A stretch of 64,000 bases of DNA from Dyella japonica A8 (GCF_000725385.1 NZ_CP008884.1:4154001-4218000), one strand, 5' to 3'. Positions 52,936-63,766 are shown, counted from the stretch's first letter. Made by a program: numbers and translations. Notes: generated by a model not told the origin, from the sequence alone.

Positions 52936-53301
52936 TCAGAGGTTCTGCGCGATGCGCCACAGCACGCCGCTCGGGTCGGTCAATGCGAAATCGCGCATGC
53001 GCCAGGGCTGGTCCCGTGGCGGAACGGACCGCACGCCGTAGCGTTCGATGACACCACTGGCCTGCACGTGAGCCCACCAGGCATCCACGTCCGCCACCAG
53101 CAGGTGCATCATGAAATTCGCCGCCAGTTCCTCGACATAGAAATTCTGCAGCAGGAAGCTGGTATCCCCGTGCCTGAAATAGGTGAGGTCCTGGTCGGAC
53201 CAGCCCTGCTCGAAGCCCAGGTCGCCATAGAACGCCTGGCTCAGCGCGTAATCCCGCGCCGGCACAAAGGCCTTGATCTCCACCGTTTCCAGACCGTGCA
53301 T
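52936..53301 (-). CDS. VOC (glyoxalase/bleomycin-resistance fold) protein
   Basis: A 121-aa protein with paired beta-alpha-beta-beta-beta modules: ETVEIKAFVPARDYALSQAFYGDLGF and FMMHLLVADVDAWWAHV ... FALTDPSGVLWRIAQ. Family members are small isomerases, dioxygenases or antibiotic-binding proteins; the metal ligands here are not complete enough to choose. Probably in one leftward unit with the two NUDIX genes. Confidence 0.85.
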   Translation of the reverse strand: MHGLETVEIKAFVPARDYALSQAFYGDLGFEQGWSDQDLTYFRHGDTSFLLQNFYVEELAANFMMHLLVADVDAWWAHVQASGVIERYGVRSVPPRDQPWRMRDFALTDPSGVLWRIAQNL

Positions 53302-53413
53302 GCGCCAGTTCCTTGCCCATGGGGATGGCCTGGCATCCTATCGCTCTTCGTTTCTTGAATCATGGGTCGTTCCGGACTTGCGCACGCCCGGCCCGGGCGG
53401 CGACCATCGCCTT

Positions 53414-54226
53414 ATGTCCACCGCTCCAGACCGCCCGCCGTCCCGTCCGCGCTTCCTGCCGTGCTGGCTGCTGCTGGCCGCCGCGCTGGCGACCGGTTGC
53501 GACCGGCAGGCGCAGCCTGTGGCCAGCAAGGAGCAGGTGTTCGAGAACCAGAACTTCCGCGTGGTCCGTATCGACCTCAAGCGCGAGACGTTGAGCCTGC
53601 ACTGGAAAGACCCGGACAGCGGCGAGGCTTTCGGCACCATCAACGCGCTGCGCCAGTGGGGCATGGCACACAACCGTCGCATGCTGTTCGCCGCCAACGC
53701 CGGCATCTACGACCGCCAGTTTGCACCGCTGGGCCTGTACGTGGAGAACGGCAAGACGTCGGTGCCGCTGAACCTTGCGCACGGCAATCCCGCCTCGGGC
53801 AATTTTTCGCTGCTGCCCAACGGCGTGTTTGCCATCTATCCCGATGGACACGCCGACGTGCAGACCAGCGCAGCATTCAAGGCCGCCGGAAAGCCCGCGC
53901 AATGGGCCAGCCAGTCCGGGCCCATGCTGGTGATCGATGGCAAGCTCAACGACCAGTTCATCGACGACTCCAACAGCCTCAAGTGGCGCAGCGGCGTGTG
54001 CGCGAAAACCCCGCACCAGGTCGTGTTCGCGGTCAGCGAGGCACCGGTGAATTTCCATACGTTTGCGCGGCTGTTCAAGGAAGAGCTCGGCTGCCGCAAT
54101 GCGCTGTACCTGGACGGCACCATTTCGCAGTTCTACGTGGAAGGCGAAGGCTATGCCGGCGCGCCCACGTTCATGGTGAAGCCCTACGCCGGCATTTTCG
54201 CGGTGTTTACCCAACCTACGCCCTGA
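53414..54226 (+). CDS. Phosphodiester glycosidase (NAGPA-like) lipoprotein
   Basis: A 270-aa protein whose signal ends in ALATG-C, a lipobox. FAANAGIYDRQFAPLGLYVENGK, SGNFSLLPNGVFAI, SQSGPMLVIDGK and NALYLDGTISQFYV are the motifs of PF09992, named after the phosphodiester alpha-N-acetylglucosaminidase uncovering enzyme; bacterial members such as YigE are little studied. Shine-Dalgarno is weak. It is 51 bp upstream of the penicillin-acylase-family gene, so an envelope-linked two-gene unit is likely. Confidence 0.88.
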   Translation: MSTAPDRPPSRPRFLPCWLLLAAALATGCDRQAQPVASKEQVFENQNFRVVRIDLKRETLSLHWKDPDSGEAFGTINALRQWGMAHNRRMLFAANAGIYDRQFAPLGLYVENGKTSVPLNLAHGNPASGNFSLLPNGVFAIYPDGHADVQTSAAFKAAGKPAQWASQSGPMLVIDGKLNDQFIDDSNSLKWRSGVCAKTPHQVVFAVSEAPVNFHTFARLFKEELGCRNALYLDGTISQFYVEGEGYAGAPTFMVKPYAGIFAVFTQPTP

Positions 54227-54277
54227 CCGAGCCTGTTGGCGGTCCCCTTCCATCTTCCGGAACAAGCCCATCGCGCC

Positions 54278-56698
54278 ATGACCGACCGTCGACGTTTTCG
54301 CTGGCTTCGTACTCTTGTCGGAATCCTGCTGATCCTGGTGCTGGGCCTGTGCATCGCCGGCTGGTATGTGCTGGCCGGCAGCCACGCACAGCTCGATGGC
54401 GAGGTGAAACTGCAAGGCATCGGCGACGCCGTGACGATCACGCGCGATGCACTGGGCACCACCACATTCCAGGGCAAGAGTCGCGACGACATCACCTACG
54501 CCATGGGCTACGTGCATGCGCAGGAGCGCTTCTTCGCCATGGACCTGATGCGCCGCCTGCCTGCGGGCGAGCTGTCGGAACTGGTGGGCGCCAAGGCGCT
54601 GGACACCGACGTCAACCATCGCCGCCATCGCCTGCGCAGCGTGGCGCAGGCCGCCTATGCGGCCCTGCCGCCGGAACAGAAGCGCACCCTCGATCTGTAT
54701 GCCGCGGGCGTCAACGCGGGCCTCGCGCACTTGCACGTGAAGCCGTGGGAATACCTGCTGCTCAACGCGACGCCGCAGCCCTGGCGCGCGGAAGACTCCT
54801 TCCTGGTCATCGCAGCGATGTATCTGGACCTCAATGGCGATGGCCGCAACGAGCGTGAACTGCACATGGCGGAACTGCGCGATGTCCTGCCTGCCCCGGT
54901 CGCCGATTTCCTGCTGTCGCCCGATCCCGACTGGGAGGCACCCCTGCAAGGCGATCTCTCGCGCCCGCCGGTGATTCCCGGCGTCGACGCGTTCGATCTG
55001 CGCAAGGGCGCACCGGTAACCGGCGGCGACAAGAGCGCGATGACGGCCGCCCTGCTTCCCGCGCTGGACGCGGCACGCCCGGGCAGCAACAACTTTGCGG
55101 TCGCCGGCAGCCTCACCGACACGGGTGCCGCCATTGTCGCCAACGACATGCATCTGACCCTGCGCGTGCCCAACATCTGGTTCCGCGCGCGCCTGCGCTA
55201 TGCCGACGCCACCGCGCCCGGCGGCCAGCGCGACGCCAACGGTGTGTCACTGCCGGGCACGCCGGCACTGGTGGTCGGCTCCAACGGCCAGGTCGCCTGG
55301 GGCTTCACCAACAGCTACGGCGACTGGAGCGACTGGGTACGCGTGCAGCGCGACCCGCAGGACGCCTCGCGCTACAAGGTGCCCGAGGGCTGGGCTGGCA
55401 TCGAGGCGCATGACGAGGTCATCCACATCAAGGACGCCCCCGATCACACGCTGAAGGTGGAAACCACGCGCTGGGGGCCGGTCATGGCGAAGGACGTGGA
55501 TGGCACGCCGCTGGCGCTGGCGTGGATTGGCGACCGCCCGCATGGCTACAACCTGGGCGTGATGCAGTTGGAACACGCCGCCAGCGCGCATGCCGCGCTC
55601 GACCTTGCCCACGACATGGGCATGCCGCCGCAAAACCTGCTGGCCGGCGACAGTGCCGGCCACATCGGCTGGACGGTGACTGGCACCTGCATTCCGCTGC
55701 GCAAGGGTTTCGACCCGTCGCTGCCGGCGGACTGGTCCGCCGCCGATACCGGCTGGACGGGTTGCGCCGACGCCTCGCAGTATCCGCGCATCGAAGATCC
55801 CGCCGATGGCCGCCTGTGGACGGCCAACAACCGCACCGTGGACGGCGCCGAACTCGACTTGCTGGGCAATGGCGGCCACGACCTGGGCGCGCGCGCGCAA
55901 CAGATCCGCGACGATTTGCGTGGCCGCAACAGTTTCACGCCGGGCAACCTGCTCGACATCCAGTTGGACAACCGCGCGGTGCTGCTTACGCGCTGGCAGC
56001 GACTGCTGCAGGACACGCTGGCCGGCACGCATGATCCGGAACTGGAGCAACTGCGCCAGCTCACGGCCACGTGGATCGGCCGCGCCTCGGTCGAAAGCGT
56101 CGACTACCGCCTGGTGCGTGCCTTCCGCGACAAGGTGAAGGAGAAGGTCCTGGCCCCGTTCGTGGCCCAGGTGAAAGCCAAACACGATGACTTTGCCTGG
56201 CCCGGCCTGGTGGATGCGGAAGCCGCCGTGTGGATGATGGTGCGCGAGCGCCCGGTGAACCTGCTCGACCCCAAGTACGACAACTGGAATGCGCTGCTCA
56301 ACGCCGCCGCCCGCGAGGTGGCCGATGACCTCGGCAAGCAACCCGGCGGCCTCGCCGCACGCACCTGGGGTGAAACCAACCGCACGGCAATCCGCCATCC
56401 GCTGTCGCGCGCCCTGCCGGGCTTCATCGGCCGCTTCCTCGACATGCCGGATGAGCCCCTGCCCGGCGACCACAACATGCCGCGCGTCGTCTCGCCGGGC
56501 TTTGGCGCATCGGAGCGCCTCGACGCCATGCCCGGCCACGAGGCGCAAAGCATCCTGCACATGCCGGGCGGCCAGAGCGACAACCCGTTGTCGCCGTTTC
56601 ATGGCGCGGGCGAGGATGACTGGGTAAATGGACGTCCAACACCTTTGTTGCCGGGACCGGACCGGCACACGCTGACCCTGCTGCCCGCCAGTGAGTAA
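54278..56698 (+). CDS. Penicillin acylase family Ntn-hydrolase
   Basis: An 806-aa periplasmic enzyme with an N-terminal hydrophobic helix (LRTLVGILLILVLGLCIAGWYVL). Autocatalytic cleavage would occur before S270 in RPGS270NNFAVAG, making an alpha chain of ~250 and a beta chain of ~535 residues. The alpha-chain part MGYVHAQERFFAMDLMRR is typical. Relatives cleave beta-lactams, acyl-homoserine lactones or acyl-peptides. With the ACP cluster 4 kb away, an N-acyl substrate made by the same strain is conceivable but unproven. A terminator follows directly. Confidence 0.92.
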   Translation: MTDRRRFRWLRTLVGILLILVLGLCIAGWYVLAGSHAQLDGEVKLQGIGDAVTITRDALGTTTFQGKSRDDITYAMGYVHAQERFFAMDLMRRLPAGELSELVGAKALDTDVNHRRHRLRSVAQAAYAALPPEQKRTLDLYAAGVNAGLAHLHVKPWEYLLLNATPQPWRAEDSFLVIAAMYLDLNGDGRNERELHMAELRDVLPAPVADFLLSPDPDWEAPLQGDLSRPPVIPGVDAFDLRKGAPVTGGDKSAMTAALLPALDAARPGSNNFAVAGSLTDTGAAIVANDMHLTLRVPNIWFRARLRYADATAPGGQRDANGVSLPGTPALVVGSNGQVAWGFTNSYGDWSDWVRVQRDPQDASRYKVPEGWAGIEAHDEVIHIKDAPDHTLKVETTRWGPVMAKDVDGTPLALAWIGDRPHGYNLGVMQLEHAASAHAALDLAHDMGMPPQNLLAGDSAGHIGWTVTGTCIPLRKGFDPSLPADWSAADTGWTGCADASQYPRIEDPADGRLWTANNRTVDGAELDLLGNGGHDLGARAQQIRDDLRGRNSFTPGNLLDIQLDNRAVLLTRWQRLLQDTLAGTHDPELEQLRQLTATWIGRASVESVDYRLVRAFRDKVKEKVLAPFVAQVKAKHDDFAWPGLVDAEAAVWMMVRERPVNLLDPKYDNWNALLNAAAREVADDLGKQPGGLAARTWGETNRTAIRHPLSRALPGFIGRFLDMPDEPLPGDHNMPRVVSPGFGASERLDAMPGHEAQSILHMPGGQSDNPLSPFHGAGEDDWVNGRPTPLLPGPDRHTLTLLPASE

Positions 56699-56703
56699 AC
56701 AAA

Positions 56704-56729
56704 AAGAGCCGCCCCAGGGCGGCTCTTTT
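56704..56729 (+). terminator. Intrinsic terminator after the acylase gene
   Basis: AAGAGCCGCC-CCAG-GGCGGCTCTTTT: perfect 10-bp stem with flanking A and T runs, working in both directions, right after the acylase stop. Confidence 0.85.
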
Positions 56730-56869
56730 CATGGCTGCGGCGAAAGCGGGATGACCCCGGCGACAGCATCGCTCCGTACAACCCCGGCATGAGTCCACTG
56801 CGATGCCGCAGCGTGGCCGTGGATGCCTTCAGCGCGTGGCCTGCCGGCCCGCTCGCGCCACATCCGCCG

Positions 56870-58003
56870 TCAATCGAACAGCCGTACGCACACGGCTTCG
56901 TACAACGCGGGCAACTTTTCCAGATCGGCCACCGACACGCATTCATCCACCTGGTGGATGGTGGCGTTCACCGGCCCCAGTTCGACCACGTCGGCACCCA
57001 GTGGCGCGATGAAACGACCGTCCGACGTACCCCCGCCCGTGCTCTCCACCGGCACGATGCCGCAAAGCTCCCTGCACACCGACACCACCGCATCGCGCAC
57101 GGCACCGCCCGGCGGCGTGAGGAACGGCTCGCCCGACAGCGCCCACTCGATCTGCCAGTCCACGCCGTGCTTGTCGAGGATGGCCTCGGTGCGCTTGCGC
57201 AGATCTTCCGCGCGACTGGCCGTGCTGTAGCGGAAATTGATCAAGGCGGTGAGCGTGCCGGGAATGACGTTGTTGGCCCCCGTGCCCGCGTTGAGGTTGG
57301 ACACCTGGAACGAGGTCGGCGGGAAATCCTGGTTGCCCTCGTCCCAGCGCTCCGCGACCAGCTCCGCCAGCGCGGGCGCGAACGTGTGGATCGGATTGCG
57401 CGCCTTCTCCGGATACGCCACATGCCCCTGGATGCCGCGCACCAGCAGGGTGCCCGACAGGGAGCCACGGCGCCCGACGCGGATCAGGTCGCCCAGCTTC
57501 TCTTTCGACGAGGGCTCACCCACCACGCACCAGTCGATACGCTCGCCGGTGGCGCGGAAATGCTCGGCCACGCGACGCACGCCATCGAGGTTGGTCGGGC
57601 CTTCCTCGTCACTGGTCAACAGCAGGCCCACGCGGCCGCGATGATCGGGATGGGCCGCCACGAAGGCCTCCAGCGCCACCACCATCGCCGCCACGCCACC
57701 CTTCATGTCCGCCGCACCGCGGCCATACAGGTATCCATCACGGATCGTCGGCTCGAACGGATCGCTTCGCCAGCTGTCGGCGGGGCCGGACGGCACCACG
57801 TCGGTGTGCCCGAGAAACACCAGCAGGGGCCCGCCCTCGCCATGCGTCGCCCACAGGTTGTCGACCTCACCGAAGCGCAGGTGCTCCACGCGGAAACCGG
57901 CAGCCTGCAGGCGTTGGCCGATCAGGGCCTGGCAACCCGCATCGTCGGGTGTCACCGAACGACGGCGAATCAGGTCACAAGCGAGGTCGAGAACCACTGA
58001 CAT
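56870..58003 (-). CDS. dapE: Succinyl-diaminopimelate desuccinylase
   Basis: A 377-aa M20-family zinc amidase in the succinylase branch of lysine/meso-DAP synthesis. Zinc ligand motifs [31 protein letters not shown] with the catalytic Glu, [11 protein letters not shown], and [13 protein letters not shown] are intact. The ATG at 58003 starts the conserved region. It lies in the same leftward block as dapD, which catalyses the succinyl transfer two steps earlier, with two unrelated genes between. Confidence 0.95.
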   Translation of the reverse strand: MSVVLDLACDLIRRRSVTPDDAGCQALIGQRLQAAGFRVEHLRFGEVDNLWATHGEGGPLLVFLGHTDVVPSGPADSWRSDPFEPTIRDGYLYGRGAADMKGGVAAMVVALEAFVAAHPDHRGRVGLLLTSDEEGPTNLDGVRRVAEHFRATGERIDWCVVGEPSSKEKLGDLIRVGRRGSLSGTLLVRGIQGHVAYPEKARNPIHTFAPALAELVAERWDEGNQDFPPTSFQVSNLNAGTGANNVIPGTLTALINFRYSTASRAEDLRKRTEAILDKHGVDWQIEWALSGEPFLTPPGGAVRDAVVSVCRELCGIVPVESTGGGTSDGRFIAPLGADVVELGPVNATIHQVDECVSVADLEKLPALYEAVCVRLFD

Positions 58004-58056
58004 GACGTACCTCAAAACCAGAAATAGGGGTGGTCAGGCCAACGACTGGCCGAACC

Positions 58057-59124
58057 TTAACCCGCCAGGGCAATACCCAGCACATGCCCAACGGCGTAAG
58101 TGATGCCGGCGGCAGCCACTGTGATGGCCAGCTGGCGTGCGATCGAGAACGCCATGCTGCGACCCGTGAACAACGCGGTGCCCATGCCGATCAGCACCAA
58201 TCCGGCGATCGCCGATACGATGCTGCCGCTGAACGCGGCACCGCCCTTCAGGAAAAGATACGGCGCGACGGGAAACAGGGCGCCCAGGGCGAACAGACAG
58301 AACGAGGAAATCGCGGCGCCCCAGGCGGATCCGCCCAGCTCTTCCGGATCAATGCCCAGATCTTCACGCACCAGTGTGTCGAGCGCCGTGCGCGGCCGCT
58401 CGGCGATCTGCTCCGCCAGCGCATCCGCCGTCTTCGGCTCCATGCCCTTGTCGCGATAGATGCCGGCAAGACTCAGGGCACCATCCTCTGGCGACACCGC
58501 CAGTCGCTCCGCGCGTGCCGCGATCTGTGCCTGATAGAACTCGCGCGAGCTGTTGACCGAGAGCCATTCGCCCAGCGCCATGGAACAGGCACCCGCCACC
58601 AGCCCGGCGAAGCCCGCCAACAGGATGGCGTGATCGCCAGAGGCAGCACCGGCCATGCCCATGACCAGACTGGCGTTGGACACCAGGCCGTCGTTGGCTC
58701 CCAGGACAGCGGCGCGCAGCGTGTTGCCGCTCTGCGTGCGATGGCGGCCGCTGCGCGTGGCGGGCGCGGCAGGCTCCAGAAAATGATCGCGGTGGCCACT
58801 GCGATCCACCGGCGTCGGCAGATGGTCGGCATGTTCCAGCCGCACCACGGTGGGCATCACGAACTCGGTGCCAAAGCGTTGCGCGAACCAGGTGAGCACC
58901 TTGACGCGAGCACCGATGCGGGCGGGTGGCACGGACTCGCCCATCTGCGTCAGCCGCCCTTCCCAGAACGCCGCGTTGGCGCGTTCGCCATCGGCGATGC
59001 GACGGTAGGCACGGCGTAGCCGCTCGTCGGCGGCAAGTTCGGACAGCCGGTCATAGAGCGCGGCGTTGTCGCGCTCTATGCGAAGGTTGGTGCGGTAATG
59101 TCGCGCCGAACGCACCTTACTCAT
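58057..59124 (-). CDS. MbfA-like protein: ferritin-like domain fused to VIT1/CCC1 transporter
   Basis: A 355-aa protein. Residues ~10-90 form an erythrin-type ferritin-like helical bundle (NLRIERDNAALYDRLSELAADE, ERANAAFWEGRL) with paired acidic residues that could hold two irons. The rest is a VIT1/CCC1 membrane domain beginning AAVLGANDGLVSNASLVMG, with five hydrophobic segments. Membrane-bound ferritin A exports iron and protects from peroxide stress in rhizobia; the same role is inferred. It follows the ArsC-like gene by one base. Confidence 0.88.
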   Translation of the reverse strand: MSKVRSARHYRTNLRIERDNAALYDRLSELAADERLRRAYRRIADGERANAAFWEGRLTQMGESVPPARIGARVKVLTWFAQRFGTEFVMPTVVRLEHADHLPTPVDRSGHRDHFLEPAAPATRSGRHRTQSGNTLRAAVLGANDGLVSNASLVMGMAGAASGDHAILLAGFAGLVAGACSMALGEWLSVNSSREFYQAQIAARAERLAVSPEDGALSLAGIYRDKGMEPKTADALAEQIAERPRTALDTLVREDLGIDPEELGGSAWGAAISSFCLFALGALFPVAPYLFLKGGAAFSGSIVSAIAGLVLIGMGTALFTGRSMAFSIARQLAITVAAAGITYAVGHVLGIALAG

Positions 59125-59125
59125 G

Positions 59126-59482
59126 TCACTTCCCGAACAGCTTCTTGAAACCGTTGTCGGTGAAGCCCACGCTGACAGCGCCATCCGGCTGCACGACGAC
59201 GGGGCGACGCACCAGCGCCGGGTATTCCTTCAGCAACAGGGTCCACTCCGGATCGCTGCCGGGATTCTTGCGCTGCGGCAGCAGGGTGCGCCAGGTGGTG
59301 GACGATTTGTTCACCAGTTTTTCCCAGCCACCCAGCTGCTGTGCCCAGGCTTTCAGCGTGGTTGCCGGCACGGGATTGGCACGGTAGTCGACGAAGCTGT
59401 AGGCCACCTCGAAACGATCGAGCCAGTTGCGTGCCTTGCGGCAGGTATCGCAGGTAGGGAGGCCATACAGGGTCACACTCAT
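59126..59482 (-). CDS. ArsC/Spx/YffB-family thiol protein
   Basis: A 118-aa thioredoxin-fold protein with the redox pair C11-DT-C14 and the ALVRRPVVV segment of the ArsC/YffB group. The three-Arg arsenate-reductase signature is not complete. YffB-like members sit next to dapD or dapE in many proteobacteria, which matches: dapD overlaps its start by 4 bp (ATGA) and the MbfA-like gene begins one base after its stop. Function is unknown, possibly glutathione-linked. Confidence 0.88.
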   Translation of the reverse strand: MSVTLYGLPTCDTCRKARNWLDRFEVAYSFVDYRANPVPATTLKAWAQQLGGWEKLVNKSSTTWRTLLPQRKNPGSDPEWTLLLKEYPALVRRPVVVQPDGAVSVGFTDNGFKKLFGK

Positions 59483-60306
59483 TCGGCGCTCCGGAGCAGT
59501 TCGTTGATGCCGGTCTTGCTGCGCGTCTTTTCGTCGACCTGCTTGACGATGATGGCGGCATAGAGGCTGTGCGAGCCGTCCTTCGCCGGCAGGCTGCCTG
59601 CGACCACCACGCTGCCCGCGGGCACGCGGCCGTAACTGACCTCGCCGGTGGCGCGGTTATAGATGCGGGTGGACTGGCCCAGGAACACGCCCATGCCGAT
59701 CACGCTGCCCTTCTCCACGATGACGCCTTCGACCACTTCGGAGCGCGCGCCGATGAAGCAGTTGTCCTCGATGATGGTCGGGTTGGCCTGCAGCGGTTCG
59801 AGCACGCCGCCGATGCCCACGCCGCCAGAGAGATGCACACCCGCGCCGATCTGCGCGCAGGAGCCCACCGTGGCCCACGTATCGACCATGGTGCCCGCGC
59901 CGACGTAGGCGCCGATGTTGACGTAGCTGGGCATCAGTACCGCGTCCTTGGCCACGTGTGCACCACGGCGCACCAGCGCACCCGGCACCACGCGGGCACC
60001 CAGGCCTTCCAGCTCCACGTCGTTGCCATGCGCAAAGCGCAGCGGCACCTTGTCGAAGGCCAGCGCCGCACCGCCATCCACCACGCGGTTGCCGTTGATG
60101 CGGAAATACAGCAGCACGGCCTTCTTGATCCACTGGTTGACCGTCCAGCCACCGTTGCCATCCGGCTCGGCGACGCGGCGCTCGCCCGATTCCAGGAGAT
60201 CGATCACCTGCTCCACGGCGGGACGCAAATGCGTGTCGATCTCAGCCTGGGTCAGTTCGTTGCGGCGCTCGAAGGCGTCATTGATAAGGGTTTCGATGGT
60301 TTGCAT
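59479..60306 (-). CDS. dapD: 2,3,4,5-tetrahydropyridine-2,6-dicarboxylate N-succinyltransferase
   Basis: A 275-aa left-handed beta-helix acyltransferase. It starts lysine and peptidoglycan DAP branch synthesis by succinylating tetrahydrodipicolinate. The hexapeptide-repeat core is plain ([40 protein letters not shown]). The ATG at 60306 is preferred; GTG 60315 is possible. Order glnD-dapD on the same strand is conserved in enterobacteria. Confidence 0.95.
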   Translation of the reverse strand: MQTIETLINDAFERRNELTQAEIDTHLRPAVEQVIDLLESGERRVAEPDGNGGWTVNQWIKKAVLLYFRINGNRVVDGGAALAFDKVPLRFAHGNDVELEGLGARVVPGALVRRGAHVAKDAVLMPSYVNIGAYVGAGTMVDTWATVGSCAQIGAGVHLSGGVGIGGVLEPLQANPTIIEDNCFIGARSEVVEGVIVEKGSVIGMGVFLGQSTRIYNRATGEVSYGRVPAGSVVVAGSLPAKDGSHSLYAAIIVKQVDEKTRSKTGINELLRSAE

Positions 60307-60442
60307 GGCGTTCACGGCAATTTGAACTCGATGGGGCGGCGCCAGGCGCCGCAGGGGACAAGGGATTCTGACAAGAAAAGCCGTCCATCGCGAGCCGATG
60401 GCCGGCGACCGGCACGGATGGGGCCACCGCGGCCCCCTGGCA

Positions 60443-63097
60443 TCAGGCGCGTTTTTCTTTCGCCGGCCCCAGCCGCTCGAGCAGCGTATGCAGCAGGCGG
60501 TCCTGCAGCTCCACGCTGAGCGGTGCGTCGTGCCGGTCGGTCATAAGGAAGAAATCCTCCACGCGCTCGCCAAAGGTGGCGATGCGCGCATCGTGCACGC
60601 GCACGCCCGCATCCATCATGCCTTGCGCCACCGCCGCGAGCAGGCCGGGGCGGTCGCTGCACACCAGCGCAAGCCGCGTACGGCCGTGCACGGTGCTGAA
60701 GGCAATCTTGGGCGCCGCCTGGAAGTGCTTGAGGTGGCGCGACATGCTCCGGCGCGACGGCTGGTGCACGTGCCCCGGCTGCGACAGGGCGCGATGCAGA
60801 CGCTGTTTCAGCTCTTCGGCGCGCTCGGGCGTGGCGGGCTGCTGTGTGTCCGATTCCAGCAGCAGGAACGTATCCAGCGCCATGCCCGTGGGCGAACTGA
60901 GGATGCGAGCCTCCATCACCGAGAAATGCAGGCGGTCGAGCATCGCCGTGACGGCGGCAAACAAGCCGTCGCGATCCGGCACATAGACGAATAGTTCGGT
61001 GGTGCCGCGTACCGATTTCGGATGCACCTCGACCAGCGGCGTCTCGCCCTTGGCCCGCAGGATCGCCGCGGTTTGCCAGGCGATCTGCTCCGGGCGATGG
61101 CGCAGGAAACTCGACTCCGGAAAGCCGCGCCACAGGCGCTGGCACGCGTCGGCGTCGAATCCTTCCTGCTCCAGCAGTGCCTGGGCCTGGTCGCGGCAGC
61201 TGCGCACGCGCGCATCGGCGTCGGAGGGCAGTTCGTCGTCGCTGCGCAGCACGTACCGCGTGGACGTATAGAGGTCCGCGAGCAGGCGATCTTTCCAGCC
61301 GTTCCACAGCTTGGGACTGGTGCCAATGATGTCAGCGATGGTGAGCAGGTACAGGTAATCCAGCCGTTCCGGAGCCCCCACCGTCTCGGCGAAGCGATTC
61401 ACCACATCGGGATCGGTGATGTCCTGCCGCTGCGCCGTCGTGCTCATCAGCAGGTGCCAGCGCACCAGCCACGCGACCAGTTGGGTGTCTTCCTCCGGCA
61501 AGCCGAGGCGGCGACCGAAAGCGAGCGCATCCTCCTCGCCCAGCACGGAGTGATCTCCGCCGCGGCCTTTGGCGATGTCATGGAACAACGCGGCCAGCAA
61601 CAACAGCTCCGGCTTGGGCAGGGTCGGCCAGATTTTGCAGGCGATGGGAAAATCGCTCGCGGCATCCGCATCGGCGAAGCGTGCGACGTTGCGCAGCACG
61701 CGCAGCGTGTGTTCGTCCACCGTGTACACGTGGAAAAGATCGTACTGCATGCGTCCGAACACCTTGCCGAAGGCAGGCAGGATGGCGGCCAGCAGGCCAT
61801 GGCGATTCATGCGCCACAACGCCTCCACGGCCGGCGCGCCCAGCCGCAGCAGGCGCAAGAAAGCAGCGAGCACTTCCGGATCGTCACCCAGCGTGCGATC
61901 CAGCACCGCCGATGCCTGGTGCATGCGACGCATGGTTTCCGCCGTGAATCCGGTGATGCCGGGTTCACCCAGCCGCGCGATGAACGCCTCGACCAGCGCC
62001 GCAGGTTGGCGCATGAAGAGGTCAGGATCGCGCACCGCCAGCCGCTTGCCGTAGCGGACGAAGTCCTCACCCACGGCACGCGGATCGGAAGGCGGCTCCA
62101 GCATTTCCTCGAAACGCTCGGCGATCTGCACGCCCAGGCGCTCCACCTGACTTGCGGCGCGGTAATAGCCCTGCATGAACTGCTCGACGCCGAGGTTCTT
62201 CTCGTGCTCGTCCTCAAAGCCCAGTCGTGCCGCAAGCGCGCGCTGGTAGTCGAACAGCAGGCGCTCCTCCGCACGTCCTGCTTCCAGGTGCAATGCGAAC
62301 CGGTAACGCCGCAGCGTGGCTTCGGATTGTTCGAGCGAGTCCTTCTCCGCCGGATCGAGCAGACCTTCGGCAACCATCTCATCGAAGTCATCCGCATGTG
62401 CCAGGCGCCGCCCCAGCCAGCGCAGCGCATCGAGCGTGCGCAGGCCGCCGGGGCCATCCTTGAGATTGGGCTCGAGGTTGTACGCCGTATCGTTGTAGCG
62501 CGCGTGGCGCGCGTCGCGCTCGGCCCGCCGCACCGCAAGATACTCCGCCGGCGGCCATATCGACGGGTCGTCGACGATGGCCTTCAACCCCTGCTCCATC
62601 GCCGGGTCACCCACGAGCCGCCGCGCGTCGAGCAGGCTGGTGAACACGGTGGCATCCTGCTTGGCCAGCACACGGCACTGCGGGAGATCGCGCACCGCGT
62701 GCCCGACTTTCAAACCGATATCCCACAACGTGGCGAAGCATTGCTCCAGCGCACGCAGGCGTGCCGGCTCCGACGGGCCGACGAGCGCGAGCAGATCGAC
62801 GTCCGAATGCGGGAACAACAAGCCCCGACCGAACCCGCCGACGGCAAACAACGCCGCGTCATTCACGTCACCCAGGCAGGCCGTCCATACATGCACGACG
62901 ATGCGCTGCACCGATTCGCTGCGCCGCTGCGCCAGCGCCGTGGCATCCGCCCCATCGCGGAACGCCGTATCCAGCGCGCGATCCACGTCCCCCAGCAACT
63001 GCCGCAGCGCGCGACGCGCCTCCGACGACACGCCCGAGCGCGGCACCGCCACGGGAAGGCGGGGCAAGGGAGGCAACACGATCGGGGCGACGGTCAT
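60443..63097 (-). CDS. glnD: [Protein-PII] uridylyltransferase / uridylyl-removing enzyme
   Basis: An 884-aa nitrogen sensor that uridylylates PII at low glutamine and removes UMP at high glutamine. The nucleotidyltransferase motif [15 protein letters not shown] (G87 to D101) and the HD hydrolase motif H506-D507 in [14 protein letters not shown] are intact. Two ACT domains (start ~700 and ~805; [18 protein letters not shown] and [18 protein letters not shown]) bind glutamine. The 5' flank is repeat locus C; map lies beyond it. Confidence 0.95.
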   Translation of the reverse strand: MTVAPIVLPPLPRLPVAVPRSGVSSEARRALRQLLGDVDRALDTAFRDGADATALAQRRSESVQRIVVHVWTACLGDVNDAALFAVGGFGRGLLFPHSDVDLLALVGPSEPARLRALEQCFATLWDIGLKVGHAVRDLPQCRVLAKQDATVFTSLLDARRLVGDPAMEQGLKAIVDDPSIWPPAEYLAVRRAERDARHARYNDTAYNLEPNLKDGPGGLRTLDALRWLGRRLAHADDFDEMVAEGLLDPAEKDSLEQSEATLRRYRFALHLEAGRAEERLLFDYQRALAARLGFEDEHEKNLGVEQFMQGYYRAASQVERLGVQIAERFEEMLEPPSDPRAVGEDFVRYGKRLAVRDPDLFMRQPAALVEAFIARLGEPGITGFTAETMRRMHQASAVLDRTLGDDPEVLAAFLRLLRLGAPAVEALWRMNRHGLLAAILPAFGKVFGRMQYDLFHVYTVDEHTLRVLRNVARFADADAASDFPIACKIWPTLPKPELLLLAALFHDIAKGRGGDHSVLGEEDALAFGRRLGLPEEDTQLVAWLVRWHLLMSTTAQRQDITDPDVVNRFAETVGAPERLDYLYLLTIADIIGTSPKLWNGWKDRLLADLYTSTRYVLRSDDELPSDADARVRSCRDQAQALLEQEGFDADACQRLWRGFPESSFLRHRPEQIAWQTAAILRAKGETPLVEVHPKSVRGTTELFVYVPDRDGLFAAVTAMLDRLHFSVMEARILSSPTGMALDTFLLLESDTQQPATPERAEELKQRLHRALSQPGHVHQPSRRSMSRHLKHFQAAPKIAFSTVHGRTRLALVCSDRPGLLAAVAQGMMDAGVRVHDARIATFGERVEDFFLMTDRHDAPLSVELQDRLLHTLLERLGPAKEKRA

Positions 63098-63345
63098 GAG
63101 CGGGGATGCATGTGGCGATGCAGCAAGTCTGCCACCAATGAGGGTGGTTGGCGGGTGGAAATTTCGGGTGAACAGCGGAAATTCGATGGAACCGAGCCAG
63201 CGGGATCAACGTAGACCTTGCTTCTGGCCCGCAGGGCGGCGCCCTCGCGAGCCCCATCCCTCACCCCGGCTTTGTTTCTGAAGGGGAGAGGAGCAGTGGT
63301 GTAAACCGCGAAGAGGCATCGCACAAGGAGGATGCGCAGCGACGT

Positions 63346-63652
63346 TCCGCTTTAAGTCCTCATCGCTAGGGCGCGTTGCGAAGCGCTTGGAGGTACCCGC
63401 TGTGTAGAGGCGGAGGTTGCTAGGCAACAACGTTCCTCACCCATTCGGGCTTATCCCGTCGACATGCTGCCAGCTCTGGCTCTGAAGGCCATTTTCTTTG
63501 GGTTACTTTTCTTTTGGGCCAGCAAAAGAAAAGTGACTCGAGCGTCGGCAGACGATCGAAACGCCCGCTGCGTAAGCGGCCCGATCGCGGAAGCGTACGA
63601 GGCGAAGACCAAACGCAAAGTCACTGGATCCCGGCCTGCGCCGGGATGACGG
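63346..63652 (+). repeat. Intergenic repeat locus C (right module of locus A)
   Basis: Same orientation and order as 15714-16012: TTTAAGTCCTCATCGC, GAAGCGCTTGGAGGTACCCG, CTGTGTAGAGGCGGAGGT, TGCTGCCAGCTC, then the hairpin CTTTTCTTTTG-GGCCAG-CAAAAGAAAAG and CCCGCTGCGTAAGCGGCCC. No REP and no left module are present. It sits between the map stop and the glnD start (63098-63863, no gene). Confidence 0.8.
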
Positions 63653-63766
63653 TTCTTTTGAGGCCACCCTGCGCCGGGATGACGGTTCTTTTGAGGCCAT
63701 CCTGCGCCGGGATGGCGGCTCTTTTGAGGCCATCCTGCACCGGGATGACGGCTCTTTTGAGGCCAT
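63635..63766 (+). repeat. Four tandem 33-bp repeats
   Basis: Units start at 63635, 63668, 63701 and 63734 and differ at only a few positions. Each joins the half-palindrome CCTGCGCCGGGATGACGG to a CTTTTGAGGCCA tail. The unit length (a multiple of 3) does not correspond to a gene. The first unit overlaps the end of locus C, which suggests expansion from its terminal palindrome. Confidence 0.9.

Noticed and set aside
63635..63766. CRISPR array
   Set aside because: The 33-bp units abut each other without unique spacers, and no cas genes are present.
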